Below, one piece after another: positions 17,838-26,350 of a stretch of 64,000 bases of DNA. Under the pieces are notes generated by a model. That model ran no database searches. It was not told the origin of the DNA and saw only the letters and a list, made by a program, of their open reading frames with translations. The first letter of the stretch is position 1; each line of letters begins with the position of its first letter. A program made the position numbers and the translations under genes. This DNA is from Bradyrhizobium retamae (GTDB taxonomy: Bacteria > Pseudomonadota > Alphaproteobacteria > Rhizobiales > Xanthobacteraceae). The DNA lies in the NCBI RefSeq assembly GCF_001440415.1, contig NZ_LLYA01000192.1:186001-250000 (forward strand), written 5' to 3'.

Positions 17838-19988
17838 TCACTCGCCGATCAGCTTCAGCCACTCGTCCTCGGTCAGCACCGGCACACCGTGTTTCTTGGC
17901 CTCGGCTAGCTTGGAGCCCGCGCCGGGCCCAGCGACAACGTAGTCCGTTTTCTTCGACACCGAGCCCGCCGCCTTGGCGCCCAGCCGCTCGGCGGTGGCC
18001 TTGGCTTCGTCCCGCGTCATCTTTTCCAGCGAGCCGGTAAACACCACGGTCTTGCCGGCGACGGCCGAATTGCTCTTGGGGCTTTCGGCATCGATGATCT
18101 CGCTGAGCTCCTCGACCAGCCGCTCGACGATGCCGCGGTTATGGCTTTCGCCGAAATAGGCGGCGACGCTCTTGATCACGGTGTCGCCGATCTGGTCGAG
18201 CGCATCCATCTCGGCGATGGTGTCCTCGTCGCCCTTGGCGACCTTGAGGCAGGCATCGTGGAATGCATCCCAGGAACCGTAGCCGCGCGCCAGCGCCAGC
18301 GCGGTTGTCTCGCCGACATGGCGCATGCCGAGGGCGTAGATGAAGCGCTCCAACGAAATGCGGCGGCCGTTCTCGATCGCGGCGAACAGATTGCGCACCG
18401 AGGTTTCGCCGTAGCCCTCGATCTCTTCGAGCTTCAGTTTGGTGTTGCGTTTCGGCAGCGTGAAGATATCGGCGGGCTCCCGCACCCATCCCTGATCGAA
18501 AAAGTACTGAAGCTGCTTCTCGCCGAGCCCGTCGATGTCAAAAGCCCGGCGCGACACGAACAGTTTCAGATGCTCGATCTTCTGGGACGGACAGGCGAAT
18601 TCGCCGGTACAGCGGGCGCGCGAACCTTCCTCGCCGGTTGCCGTCTCCTCGCGCACCACAGGAGTGTGCAGCTCGCAGGGACACTTAGTCGGAAATCTGT
18701 ACTTTTCCTTTCCACGGGGCTTGTCTGCCACAACATCAACGATTTGCGGAATCACATCGCCGGCTCGCTGGACAACAACTATATCTCCGATGCGGAGATC
18801 GCGCCCACTTCGCAGAGTCTCGCCTTTTCCACCAATGCCTTTGATGTAGTCTTCATTGTGCAGCGTCACATTCTGCACAATGACGCCACCAACCCCGACC
18901 GGCTCCAGCTTGCCAACGGGGGTGAGCGAACCCGTTCGTCCGACCTGGATTACAATGTCGATCAATTTGGTCGTAGCACGTTCGGCCGGGAATTTGTGCG
19001 CGATCGCCCAGCGCGGGCGACGAGATACAAAGCCCAGTCGTTGTTGCCAGTCGATGCGGTCAATTTTGTAGACGACGCCGTCGATGTCATAATCAAGCTC
19101 GGCGCGCTGCGTCTCGATCTTGCGGTAAAAAGCAATCAGCTCGTCAAGCGAGTGACAGAGTCTAGTCAGCGGATTGGTCTTGAACCCGCAGCGCTCGAAC
19201 CAGTGGATCATGCCGGTCTGTGTTGATTCCGGCATGGCGCCCATCTCACCCCAAGCATAGGCGAAGAATCCGAGCGGGCGCGAGGCCGTGATGGCCGGAT
19301 CCTTCTGGCGCAACGAGCCGGCTGCGGAATTGCGCGGATTGGCGAAGATGGTATCGCCAGCGGCTTTCTGGCGCTCATTGAGCGCCAGAAATGCGTGCTT
19401 GGTCATGTAGACCTCGCCGCGGACTTCGCAGATGTCGGGGATATTCCGGCCCTTCAGCTTCTGCGGCACGTCTTCGAGCGTGCGGATATTGGCGGTTACG
19501 TCCTCGCCTTCCGCGCCGTCGCCGCGGGTGGCGGCGGTGACGAGTTCGCCGCCCTCATAGCGCAGCGACATCGATAGCCCGTCGATCTTCGGCTCGGCAC
19601 TAAACGCAATCTTCTCGTCATCTTTGAGCTTGAGAAATCTGCGAATGGTTAAAACGAACTCTGCGACATCTTGCTCAGCGAAAGCGTTGTCCAGCGAGCG
19701 CATAGGGATCGCATGGCGTATCTTCTTAAAACCGCGAGCAGGAGCGGCACCCACCTGATAAGATTCGGTAAAGAGCGAAACTAACTCGGGAAATCGCTCC
19801 TCAATTTGCTTGTACCGCAGTTTCAGCGCGTCATATTCGGCATCAGAAATTTGTGGAGCGTCTCGCTCGTAATACGCCTCGCTGTGCGCCTTCAATTCGG
19901 CCGTCAACCTCTCATGCTCCGCCTCGGCCTGCGCCTTGGAGAGTTTTGCGACGTCAGAGAGTGGTTTGGATTTTGTGGATCTGGCCAT
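17838..19988 (-). CDS. ligA: NAD-dependent DNA ligase
   Basis: The 716-residue enzyme seals nicks using NAD+. The adenylation lysine is K134 in AEPKIDGLS. HhH repeats follow in the C-terminal half, and a BRCT domain fills about 635-716 (VAGKTVVFTGSLEKMTRDEA). The zinc site reads CPC, then RCTGEFACPSQ, so the first two cysteines are one residue apart, not two. Codon use is patchy: 19621-19680 is about 45% G+C and 18841-18900 about 52%, against about 75% at 19501-19560. The start at 19988 is chosen because the upstream extension is not ligase-like. Confidence 0.95.
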   Translation of the reverse strand: MARSTKSKPLSDVAKLSKAQAEAEHERLTAELKAHSEAYYERDAPQISDAEYDALKLRYKQIEERFPELVSLFTESYQVGAAPARGFKKIRHAIPMRSLDNAFAEQDVAEFVLTIRRFLKLKDDEKIAFSAEPKIDGLSMSLRYEGGELVTAATRGDGAEGEDVTANIRTLEDVPQKLKGRNIPDICEVRGEVYMTKHAFLALNERQKAAGDTIFANPRNSAAGSLRQKDPAITASRPLGFFAYAWGEMGAMPESTQTGMIHWFERCGFKTNPLTRLCHSLDELIAFYRKIETQRAELDYDIDGVVYKIDRIDWQQRLGFVSRRPRWAIAHKFPAERATTKLIDIVIQVGRTGSLTPVGKLEPVGVGGVIVQNVTLHNEDYIKGIGGKGETLRSGRDLRIGDIVVVQRAGDVIPQIVDVVADKPRGKEKYRFPTKCPCELHTPVVREETATGEEGSRARCTGEFACPSQKIEHLKLFVSRRAFDIDGLGEKQLQYFFDQGWVREPADIFTLPKRNTKLKLEEIEGYGETSVRNLFAAIENGRRISLERFIYALGMRHVGETTALALARGYGSWDAFHDACLKVAKGDEDTIAEMDALDQIGDTVIKSVAAYFGESHNRGIVERLVEELSEIIDAESPKSNSAVAGKTVVFTGSLEKMTRDEAKATAERLGAKAAGSVSKKTDYVVAGPGAGSKLAEAKKHGVPVLTEDEWLKLIGE

Positions 19989-20097
19989 GGCAATTGAATA
20001 CGACGAAAGAGTTCCAAGCGCAAAGCCGCCGGAAAGCCACCGGCCCGGCTCTGCGGCGCAGCGTTTCACGCTGCACCGCGTCCGGGACACGAGCAGA

Positions 20098-21771
20098 TCA
20101 CGCCGTCGCGGCGCGCAGCAGCCGTTCCGCCGCCGCCCGCGCCTCGGCGGTGATCTCCGCCCCCGCCAGCATGCGGGCGATTTCCTCGCGGCGGTGGTCG
20201 GCGGCGAGCGCGTTGACGCGGGTGGCGACGCGCTTGCCCTTGTCGAGCGCGTCCTTGGAAATCAAAAGATGCTGGTTCGCCCTTGCGGCAACCTGCGGGG
20301 CGTGCGTCACCGCCATCACCTGGACTTGGCCGGCGAGCCGCGACAACCGCGCGCCGATCGCATCCGCCACCGCGCCGCCGACGCCGGTATCGATTTCGTC
20401 GAACACCAGCGTGGGCGCCGAGCCGCGATCGGACAGCACCACCTTGAGCGCCAGCAGGAACCGCGACAGCTCGCCGCCGGAGGCGACCTTCATCAACGGT
20501 CCCGGCTTTGTCCCCGGATTGGTCTGGACCCAGAACTCGACGCGGTCGATGCCCTGCGGCCCCGGTGACTTCGCATCGGTGTCGACCTGCGTCATGAATT
20601 TCGCGCGCTCGAGTTTCAGCGGCGCGAGTTCGGCGTTGACGGCCTTGTTGAGTTTTTCGGCGGACTTAGCTCGGGCCGCCGACAGCTTCGCCGCCGCCGC
20701 GCCGTAGCGCTGGTCGGCCTCGGCAGCCGCCACTTCCAGCTTCTTCAGCCGATCCGCACCGGCGTCGATCAGTGCGACATCGGAGACGAATTTGGCGGCG
20801 AGTGCCGCCAGCCCATCGACCGGCGTGGAATATTTGCGCGAGGCGGCGCGCAGCGCAAACAGCCGCTCCTCGATCCGCTCCAGCTCGGCCGGATCGAAAT
20901 CGGCCGCAACCAGCGCGGCGCTGAGATGCTGGTCGGCTTCCTCCAGCGCGTTGATCGCGATGTCGATCGCCTTCACTGCCGGCTCGACCAGCGCAGGCGA
21001 ATTGGCGGCGCGGCGCTCGAGCCGGCGCACGGCCGCTGCCAGCGCCGGCACCGGCGAGTTGTGGCCGCCGACCGCCTCCTGCGCCTCGCGCAGGTCGCTG
21101 GCGATCTTCTCGCCCTGCATCATGGTGGTGCGGCGTTCGGCGAGCGCGGTCTCCTCGCCGTCCTTCGGCTTCAACGCCTTGAGCTCGTCGGCGGCGTGGC
21201 GCAAATAATCCGCCTCGCGCGCGGCGCGTTCCATGCTGGCGCGATGCTCATCGAGTGCCTGGTTGGCGGTGCGCCGCGCCTCCCACAGCGTCTCCAGCGC
21301 GGCGACTTCTTTTTCCAGCCCGGCAAAGGCATCGAGCAACTGCCGGTGCGTCGAGGCGTCGACCAGCGCGCGCTCGTCATGCTGGCCGTGAATTTCGACC
21401 AGCGCCGCGCCGACCGCTTTCAAGGTCTGGACGCTGATCGACTGGTCGTTGATGAAGGCGCGGGTGCGGCCGTCGGCGAGCTGGACGCGGCGAAGAATCA
21501 TTTCGCCGGTGTCGTCGAGGCCGTTCTCGGAAAGGATCCTTGTCGCGGGATGGCCCTTGGGAACGTCGAAGGTAGCCGTCACCTGGCCCTGCTCCGCGCC
21601 ATGGCGAACCAAGCCCGCATCACCGCGGCCGCCGAGCGCCAGCGCGAAGGCATCGAGCAGGATGGATTTACCCGCGCCGGTTTCGCCGGTCAGCACTGCG
21701 AGGCCACGGGAGAATTCGATATCGAGCCGTTCGATCAGGACGATGTCACGGATCGACAGACGCGCCAGCAT
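20098..21771 (-). CDS. recN: DNA repair protein RecN
   Basis: The 557-residue SMC-like ATPase has Walker A GETGAGKS (29-36), a coiled-coil middle (about 155-380), signature ASGGELSRFLLALKVVL and Walker B TLVFDEIDTGVGG, then the D-loop/H-loop VMAVTHAPQVAARA. RecN holds DNA ends during double-strand break repair. It follows bamD on the same strand, and the two are separated by two palindromic repeats. It ends 109 bases before the ligA start. Confidence 0.96.
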   Translation of the reverse strand: MLARLSIRDIVLIERLDIEFSRGLAVLTGETGAGKSILLDAFALALGGRGDAGLVRHGAEQGQVTATFDVPKGHPATRILSENGLDDTGEMILRRVQLADGRTRAFINDQSISVQTLKAVGAALVEIHGQHDERALVDASTHRQLLDAFAGLEKEVAALETLWEARRTANQALDEHRASMERAAREADYLRHAADELKALKPKDGEETALAERRTTMMQGEKIASDLREAQEAVGGHNSPVPALAAAVRRLERRAANSPALVEPAVKAIDIAINALEEADQHLSAALVAADFDPAELERIEERLFALRAASRKYSTPVDGLAALAAKFVSDVALIDAGADRLKKLEVAAAEADQRYGAAAAKLSAARAKSAEKLNKAVNAELAPLKLERAKFMTQVDTDAKSPGPQGIDRVEFWVQTNPGTKPGPLMKVASGGELSRFLLALKVVLSDRGSAPTLVFDEIDTGVGGAVADAIGARLSRLAGQVQVMAVTHAPQVAARANQHLLISKDALDKGKRVATRVNALAADHRREEIARMLAGAEITAEARAAAERLLRAATA

Positions 21772-21785
21772 GCGAAGTCAATTCC

Positions 21786-21860
21786 TAGTGGTCCGGTTCT
21801 AACATTCGCTCCCCGCCCGGGGAGCCACTTTTGCGAATGTTAGAATCAAAAGGACCACTA
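21786..21860. repeat. Palindromic repeat A, TAGTGGTCC...GGACCACTA
   Basis: The 75-bp element has outer 9-bp arms TAGTGGTCC/GGACCACTA, then GGTTCTAACATTCGC against GCGAATGTTAGAATC with one mismatch, and a central CTCCCCGCCCGGGGAG hairpin. It lies just upstream of recN, directly beside repeat B. Confidence 0.8.
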
Positions 21861-21875
21861 GCAAATATAAAGCTG

Positions 21876-21955
21876 GTAGTGGAGCTTTACGGATTTGACA
21901 TTCGCTTCACGAAGTCGCGGCAAGTATCGAGCGAATGTCAAATCCGCTCCACTAC
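21876..21955. repeat. Palindromic repeat B, GTAGTGGAGC...GCTCCACTAC
   Basis: Arms GTAGTGGAGC/GCTCCACTAC and GGATTTGACATTCGCT against AGCGAATGTCAAATCC are perfect. The ACATTCGC core is shared with repeat A. The right end contains the stop codon of bamD (21952-21954). Confidence 0.8.
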
Positions 21956-22860
21956 CCGAGACCCAACTTCTTGAAGGCCCTGGAAATATAGGAACCCTTG
22001 TTCTCGCTCGGCTCGAGACCGCCCGACTTTACAAGATTATAGGCGTCCTTGTACCAGCGGCTGTCAGGAAAATTGTGCCCAAGTACGGCTGCCGCCGTCT
22101 GCGCCTCGCCGACGATGCCGATCGCCATATAGGCCTCGGTGAGCCGCGCCAGCGCTTCCTCGACATGCCGCGTGGTCTGGTAGCGGGTGACCACGGTCTT
22201 GAAGCGGTTGATGGCGGCGGTGTAGTCGCGCCGCTCCATGTAATAGCGGCCGACGTCCATTTCCTTGCCGGCGAGCTGGTCGCGCGCGCCTTCGAGCTTG
22301 GCCTTGGCGGAGTTGGCGTATTCCGAGGTCGGATATTTGCGAATCACCTCTTCCAGCGCCGCGATCGCCTTTTCGGTGCGGCCCTGGTCGCGAGAGATGT
22401 CCGGGATCTGGTCGTAATGCGATGCCGCGATGAGATATTGCGCGTAAGCCGCATCGGAGCTGCCGGGATGCAGCGTGACGTAGCGGGTCGCTGCGCCGAT
22501 GCAGCTATCGTAATCGCCGGCATTGTAAAAGGAGTAGGCCGACATCAGGAGCGATTTGCGCGCCCAGTCGGAATAAGGATGTTGGCGATCGACCTCCTCG
22601 AATTTCTTCGATGCCGCCTTCAGATCCTTGCGTTGGTTCATCAGGTACAAGCCCTCATTGTAGAGCTTGTCCGCCGGCTCCTCGTTGAAGGTATCGTCCT
22701 TGGCGGTGAACTTGTCCCACAGCGCACCGGTGCCGCAGCCGCTCAGGGGAATGGCGAGCGCAATCAGGCCAGCCGCCAGCCGCAACGACCGTGCGGCGCG
22801 AGCGAGGCTGGAGCGCCCGAGTGATTTGCCTGGTTCGAGCGTCATACGCTGTGCCGACAT
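21952..22860 (-). CDS. bamD: Outer membrane assembly lipoprotein BamD
   Basis: The 302-residue protein has a lipoprotein signal with lipobox LSGC (Cys42). Five TPR-like repeats follow (FNEEPADKLYNEGLYLMNQ near residue 55; HPYSDWARKSLLMSAYSFYNAGDY; YPTSEYANSAKAKLEGARDQLA). BamD is the essential partner of BamA in folding outer-membrane beta-barrels. The start at 22860 is preferred because the extension lacks a signal. Its last codons overlap a palindromic repeat, so its C-terminus is partly repeat-encoded. Confidence 0.94.
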   Translation of the reverse strand: MSAQRMTLEPGKSLGRSSLARAARSLRLAAGLIALAIPLSGCGTGALWDKFTAKDDTFNEEPADKLYNEGLYLMNQRKDLKAASKKFEEVDRQHPYSDWARKSLLMSAYSFYNAGDYDSCIGAATRYVTLHPGSSDAAYAQYLIAASHYDQIPDISRDQGRTEKAIAALEEVIRKYPTSEYANSAKAKLEGARDQLAGKEMDVGRYYMERRDYTAAINRFKTVVTRYQTTRHVEEALARLTEAYMAIGIVGEAQTAAAVLGHNFPDSRWYKDAYNLVKSGGLEPSENKGSYISRAFKKLGLG

Positions 22861-23160
22861 GGAATCTGTGACCTGACGCCTTTGATGCGGTTGATGACTG
22901 AGCCCGCCCGTCCATGAACCGCGGTCATGGATGCCATATTCCCCGTGCCCCAAATTTCTTGAGCATGGCGCTTGTGGTGCAACCGCAGGCCTCTGTAGCC
23001 GAAAATTGGTCCTCGACCAACCGAATACGCAGCCAATTCGCCCGGATTAAGGCGGCTGAACGGCGTCCTTACCAATTGTGGTTACTACAGAAAACGCGCG
23101 TGTGCGGCCGGAAAAGTCCGGCGTTCGGAAAGCCAAAATCAACAGATTCCGCAAGCAAAG
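22861..23160 (-). other. 300-base gap between lpxC and bamD
   Basis: It must carry the bamD promoter, and no gene is seen. A short hairpin, GCCGGA-CTTT-TCCGGC on the minus strand (23107-23122), lies 39 bases after the lpxC stop but lacks a clean T run, so it is only a weak terminator candidate. Confidence 0.35.
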
Positions 23161-24120
23161 TCAGGAAACGTCCGGACCATAGGCCGGGGCGATCATGCCG
23201 CCCACCATGCCCGCGCCGGCCTCGACATGGGCGCGGGGACGGCGTGCCGGTTCGGCCTCGACCACCCGCCAGGCGCTGCGATCGGCCAACAGAGCGGTCA
23301 GCACAGCATGGTTCAGCTTGTGGCCGCCGCGTACCGAACGGTAGGCGCCGAGCAGCGGCAGACCAGCCAGAGTCAAATCACCGACCGCATCCAGCGCCTT
23401 GTGGCGGGCGCACTCGTCGCTGAAGCGTAGCCCTTCGGTGTTGAGCAGGCGGGCTTCGTCGAACACCACCGTATTCTCAAACGAGGCGCCGCGCGCATAA
23501 CCAGCGCTCCAGAGCCGTGCGACGTTGTTCATGAAGCCAAAAGTCCGGGCGCGGGAAATCTCGCGGCGGAAGCTTTCGGGGTTGAGATCGATGGAATATT
23601 TCTGGCAGCCGATCATGGCGTTGTCGAAGGCGATCTCGACCTCGACGCGGAACCCGTTGCCATGCGGGCGCAATTCGCCAAAGCTGTCGCCGATCGCGAC
23701 CTGCACCGGCTTCAGCACCTGAATGAAGCGGCGCGAGGCCGACTGGGTGACGATGCCGGCTTGGTCGATAGCGGCAACGAAAGCCGACGCGCTGCCGTCC
23801 ATGATCGGAACTTCGGGGCCGTCGACTTCGATTATGGCGTTGTCGACACCCATGCCGCGCAGGGCAGCAAGCACATGTTCGGCGGTGGAGACCAGCGGAC
23901 CTTCGCGGTCGCCAAGAACAGTAGCAAGATCGGTGGCGGTTACGGAGGCGGCTACTGCGGGAACCTCGCGGTCGGCCTCATCCAGGCCGGTACGGACAAA
24001 AATAAAGCCCGCATCCACAGGAGCAGGTCCAAGCGTCAGGCTGACAGGTAATCCGGAATGAACGCCAACGCCCGTTACGGTGGCTTGCGACCGAAGCGTG
24101 GTTTGGCGGCTGAATTTCAT
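23161..24120 (-). CDS. lpxC: UDP-3-O-acyl-N-acetylglucosamine deacetylase
   Basis: The 319-residue enzyme catalyses the committed step of lipid A synthesis. It begins MKFSRQTTLRSQATVTGVGVHSG, typical of LpxC. Zinc ligands and catalytic residues are visible: STAEHVLAALRG, then FSDECARHKALDAVGDLTLAG (His and Asp) and GHKLNHAV. Its position after ftsZ is the standard proteobacterial arrangement. The start at 24120 has poor ribosome-binding complementarity but the N-terminus fits the family exactly. Confidence 0.96.
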   Translation of the reverse strand: MKFSRQTTLRSQATVTGVGVHSGLPVSLTLGPAPVDAGFIFVRTGLDEADREVPAVAASVTATDLATVLGDREGPLVSTAEHVLAALRGMGVDNAIIEVDGPEVPIMDGSASAFVAAIDQAGIVTQSASRRFIQVLKPVQVAIGDSFGELRPHGNGFRVEVEIAFDNAMIGCQKYSIDLNPESFRREISRARTFGFMNNVARLWSAGYARGASFENTVVFDEARLLNTEGLRFSDECARHKALDAVGDLTLAGLPLLGAYRSVRGGHKLNHAVLTALLADRSAWRVVEAEPARRPRAHVEAGAGMVGGMIAPAYGPDVS

Positions 24121-24404
24121 CGATAACTGCCCACTACCCGACTTAACCCAAAGACGGGAACCGCGCGCTAGCGCGATTCGCGTTCTAGGCATCCCCAAAG
24201 TCACGGCAGACCATAGTCATTGCCCTAAGGTGCACAACTCACGCTTCTTTACGGATTGTTACCCTATCTCTGCCGCATTCGCGCCAAGGGTTAACCAAAC
24301 TCCGACACGGCCAGACGCTGTTCGAGCTTCGGTATCGGATCACGAAATGAATAATTAATCGTTTAAAATCAGTTGGTTGGCCAGCCTGCTGAACCTCGAC
24401 ACCA

Positions 24405-24445
24405 GGCCAAAGAGAAGGGCCCCGACTGTTCCAGCCGGGGCCCCT
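24405..24445 (-). terminator. Rho-independent terminator of the dcw operon after ftsZ
   Basis: On the minus strand GGGCCCCG-(11 nt loop)-CGGGGCCC is followed by TTCTCTTT, about 30 bases after the ftsZ stop codon. The remainder of the 351-base gap 24121-24471 must contain the lpxC promoter; a TTGTGC-N16-TATGGT pair near 24220 is a weak candidate. Confidence 0.8.
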
Positions 24446-24471
24446 TGGATCACCTCGATTGTAACAAAAGC

Positions 24472-26262
24472 TCAGTTGGCTTGGCGTCGGAGGAAGGCCG
24501 GGATATCAAGATGGTCGTCGCCCTGTGGCGCCGGTGCAACAGGTGCTGGGCGGCCGTGGGCGTCCAGACCCTGCGGCGCCGGGCGCTTTGCATACTCCGA
24601 TACCGGCTCATGATTCGCCATTTGCTGGGCGACGGTGCGCTGCGGCTTGCGTTCGGGCAGCGGCGCCATCGACGGGCCGGAGGCACGTGCCGCGATCGGC
24701 GGCTCGGTCTCTTCGTCACGGCGGCCGAGGCCGACATTGGCGAGCCGCTGCAACAGCGACAGCCGCGTCTTCTGCGGATGCTCCTCCTCAGGCTCGCCGC
24801 GGGCGTGCCGGATCTCGGCCTGGGCGGGCATCGGGAGGTCCTCGAACTTTGGCATCCGCGGCGCGCGGGCCGGCGGACGTTCGGCCGCCTGCGGGATGAA
24901 GGTTTCGGGCGCCGGCGCCTCCGGCTCGACGCGGGCGGCCTCCTTGTGATCCGGGAACAGCGTCGGCTTTTGTGCGATCGGGCGAACCGTGACGTCACCA
25001 TAGGAGGCTGGCTGGATCGGGGCCTGTTGCGGCGTCTCGACCGCCGCGGCGATCGCAGCGAGCGCGGCTCGCTCGACGTTGCCGCGCTGCGCCGGCGCGG
25101 CGGCAGGTGCCGGAGCAGCCGCCTGCGGCGCAGCCGCCGGCTCGAGCTTCTGGGCGCGTTCGGCCAGGCGCGCATTGTCGGCGCGCAGGCGAGCGGTCAG
25201 CTCGGCCAGCCGGTTGTCCGGCGAAGACGGGGTGGCACCGGCGGTGGTGGCAGACGTGGTGGCGGTGGCACCGGCGCCCGCGTTGCGCGCAATCTGCGAC
25301 TGGTCGATGCCGGTGGCGACCACGGAGACGCGGATGATGCCGTCGAGCGATTCGTCGAAGGTGGCGCCGACGATGATGTTGGCATCCTGGTCGACTTCCT
25401 CGCGAATCCGCGTCGCGGCTTCGTCGACTTCGAACAGCGTGAGGTCCTTGCCGCCGGTGATCGAGATCAACAGGCCGCGCGCCCCCTTCATCGAGCTGTC
25501 ATCGATCAGCGGGTTGGCGATCGCGGCTTCGGCCGCGGTCAGCGCGCGCTTCTCGCCGGTCGCCTCGCCTGTGCCCATCATCGCCTTGCCCATTTCCCTC
25601 ATCACCGCCCTCACGTCGGCGAAGTCGAGATTGATCAGGCCTTCCTTCACCATGAGATCGGTGATGCAGGCGACGCCCGAATAGAGCACCTGGTCGGCCA
25701 TCGCGAAGGCGTCGGCGAAGGTGGTCTTTTCGTTGGCGACCCGGAACAGGTTCTGGTTCGGGATGATCAGCAGCGTATCAACCACCTTGTGCAGCTCGGC
25801 GATGCCGGACTCGGCGGTGCGCATGCGGCGCTGGCCTTCGAAATGGAACGGCTTTGTGACGACGCCGACGGTGAGGATGCCCATGTCGCGCGCGGTCTTG
25901 GCAATCACCGGAGCGGCGCCGGTGCCGGTGCCGCCGCCCATGCCGGCGGTGACGAACACCATGTTGGCGCCCGAGAGATGGTCGCGCAGCTCGTCGATCA
26001 CTTCCTGCGCCGCCGCCGCGCCGACATCAGGCTGGGACCCTGCGCCGAGGCCCTGCGTCACCTGGGTGCCCATCTGCACGATGCGCTGGGCCTTCGACAT
26101 CGTCAGCGCCTGCGCGTCGGTGTTGGCGACGACGAAATCGACCCCCTGCAACCCGGCAGTGATCATGTTGTTGACGGCATTGCCGCCTGCTCCACCGACG
26201 CCGAAGACGGTAATCCGCGGTTTCAGCTCGCTGATGTCAGGGGGGGTCAGATTGAGTGCCAT
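24472..26262 (-). CDS. ftsZ: Cell division GTPase FtsZ, long form
   Basis: The 596-residue protein starts at MALNLTPPDI after AGGAGAGGCAACC. The tubulin-type GTPase domain is at about 15-325, with the G-loop GMGGGTGTGAA at 108-117. A long Ala/Pro/Glu-rich linker of about 240 residues follows, longer than in E. coli but usual for this order. The protein ends with the conserved peptide DIPAFLRRQAN that binds FtsA. It forms the Z ring. A terminator follows. Confidence 0.97.
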   Translation of the reverse strand: MALNLTPPDISELKPRITVFGVGGAGGNAVNNMITAGLQGVDFVVANTDAQALTMSKAQRIVQMGTQVTQGLGAGSQPDVGAAAAQEVIDELRDHLSGANMVFVTAGMGGGTGTGAAPVIAKTARDMGILTVGVVTKPFHFEGQRRMRTAESGIAELHKVVDTLLIIPNQNLFRVANEKTTFADAFAMADQVLYSGVACITDLMVKEGLINLDFADVRAVMREMGKAMMGTGEATGEKRALTAAEAAIANPLIDDSSMKGARGLLISITGGKDLTLFEVDEAATRIREEVDQDANIIVGATFDESLDGIIRVSVVATGIDQSQIARNAGAGATATTSATTAGATPSSPDNRLAELTARLRADNARLAERAQKLEPAAAPQAAAPAPAAAPAQRGNVERAALAAIAAAVETPQQAPIQPASYGDVTVRPIAQKPTLFPDHKEAARVEPEAPAPETFIPQAAERPPARAPRMPKFEDLPMPAQAEIRHARGEPEEEHPQKTRLSLLQRLANVGLGRRDEETEPPIAARASGPSMAPLPERKPQRTVAQQMANHEPVSEYAKRPAPQGLDAHGRPAPVAPAPQGDDHLDIPAFLRRQAN

Positions 26263-26350
26263 GGTTGCCTCTCCTACGACGCGCGCGTTGGTTCGCCCCG
26301 GCCGGCGGCCGCGGGATTTGGTGAAAATCGTTTGGTCACAGGACCGGTCA

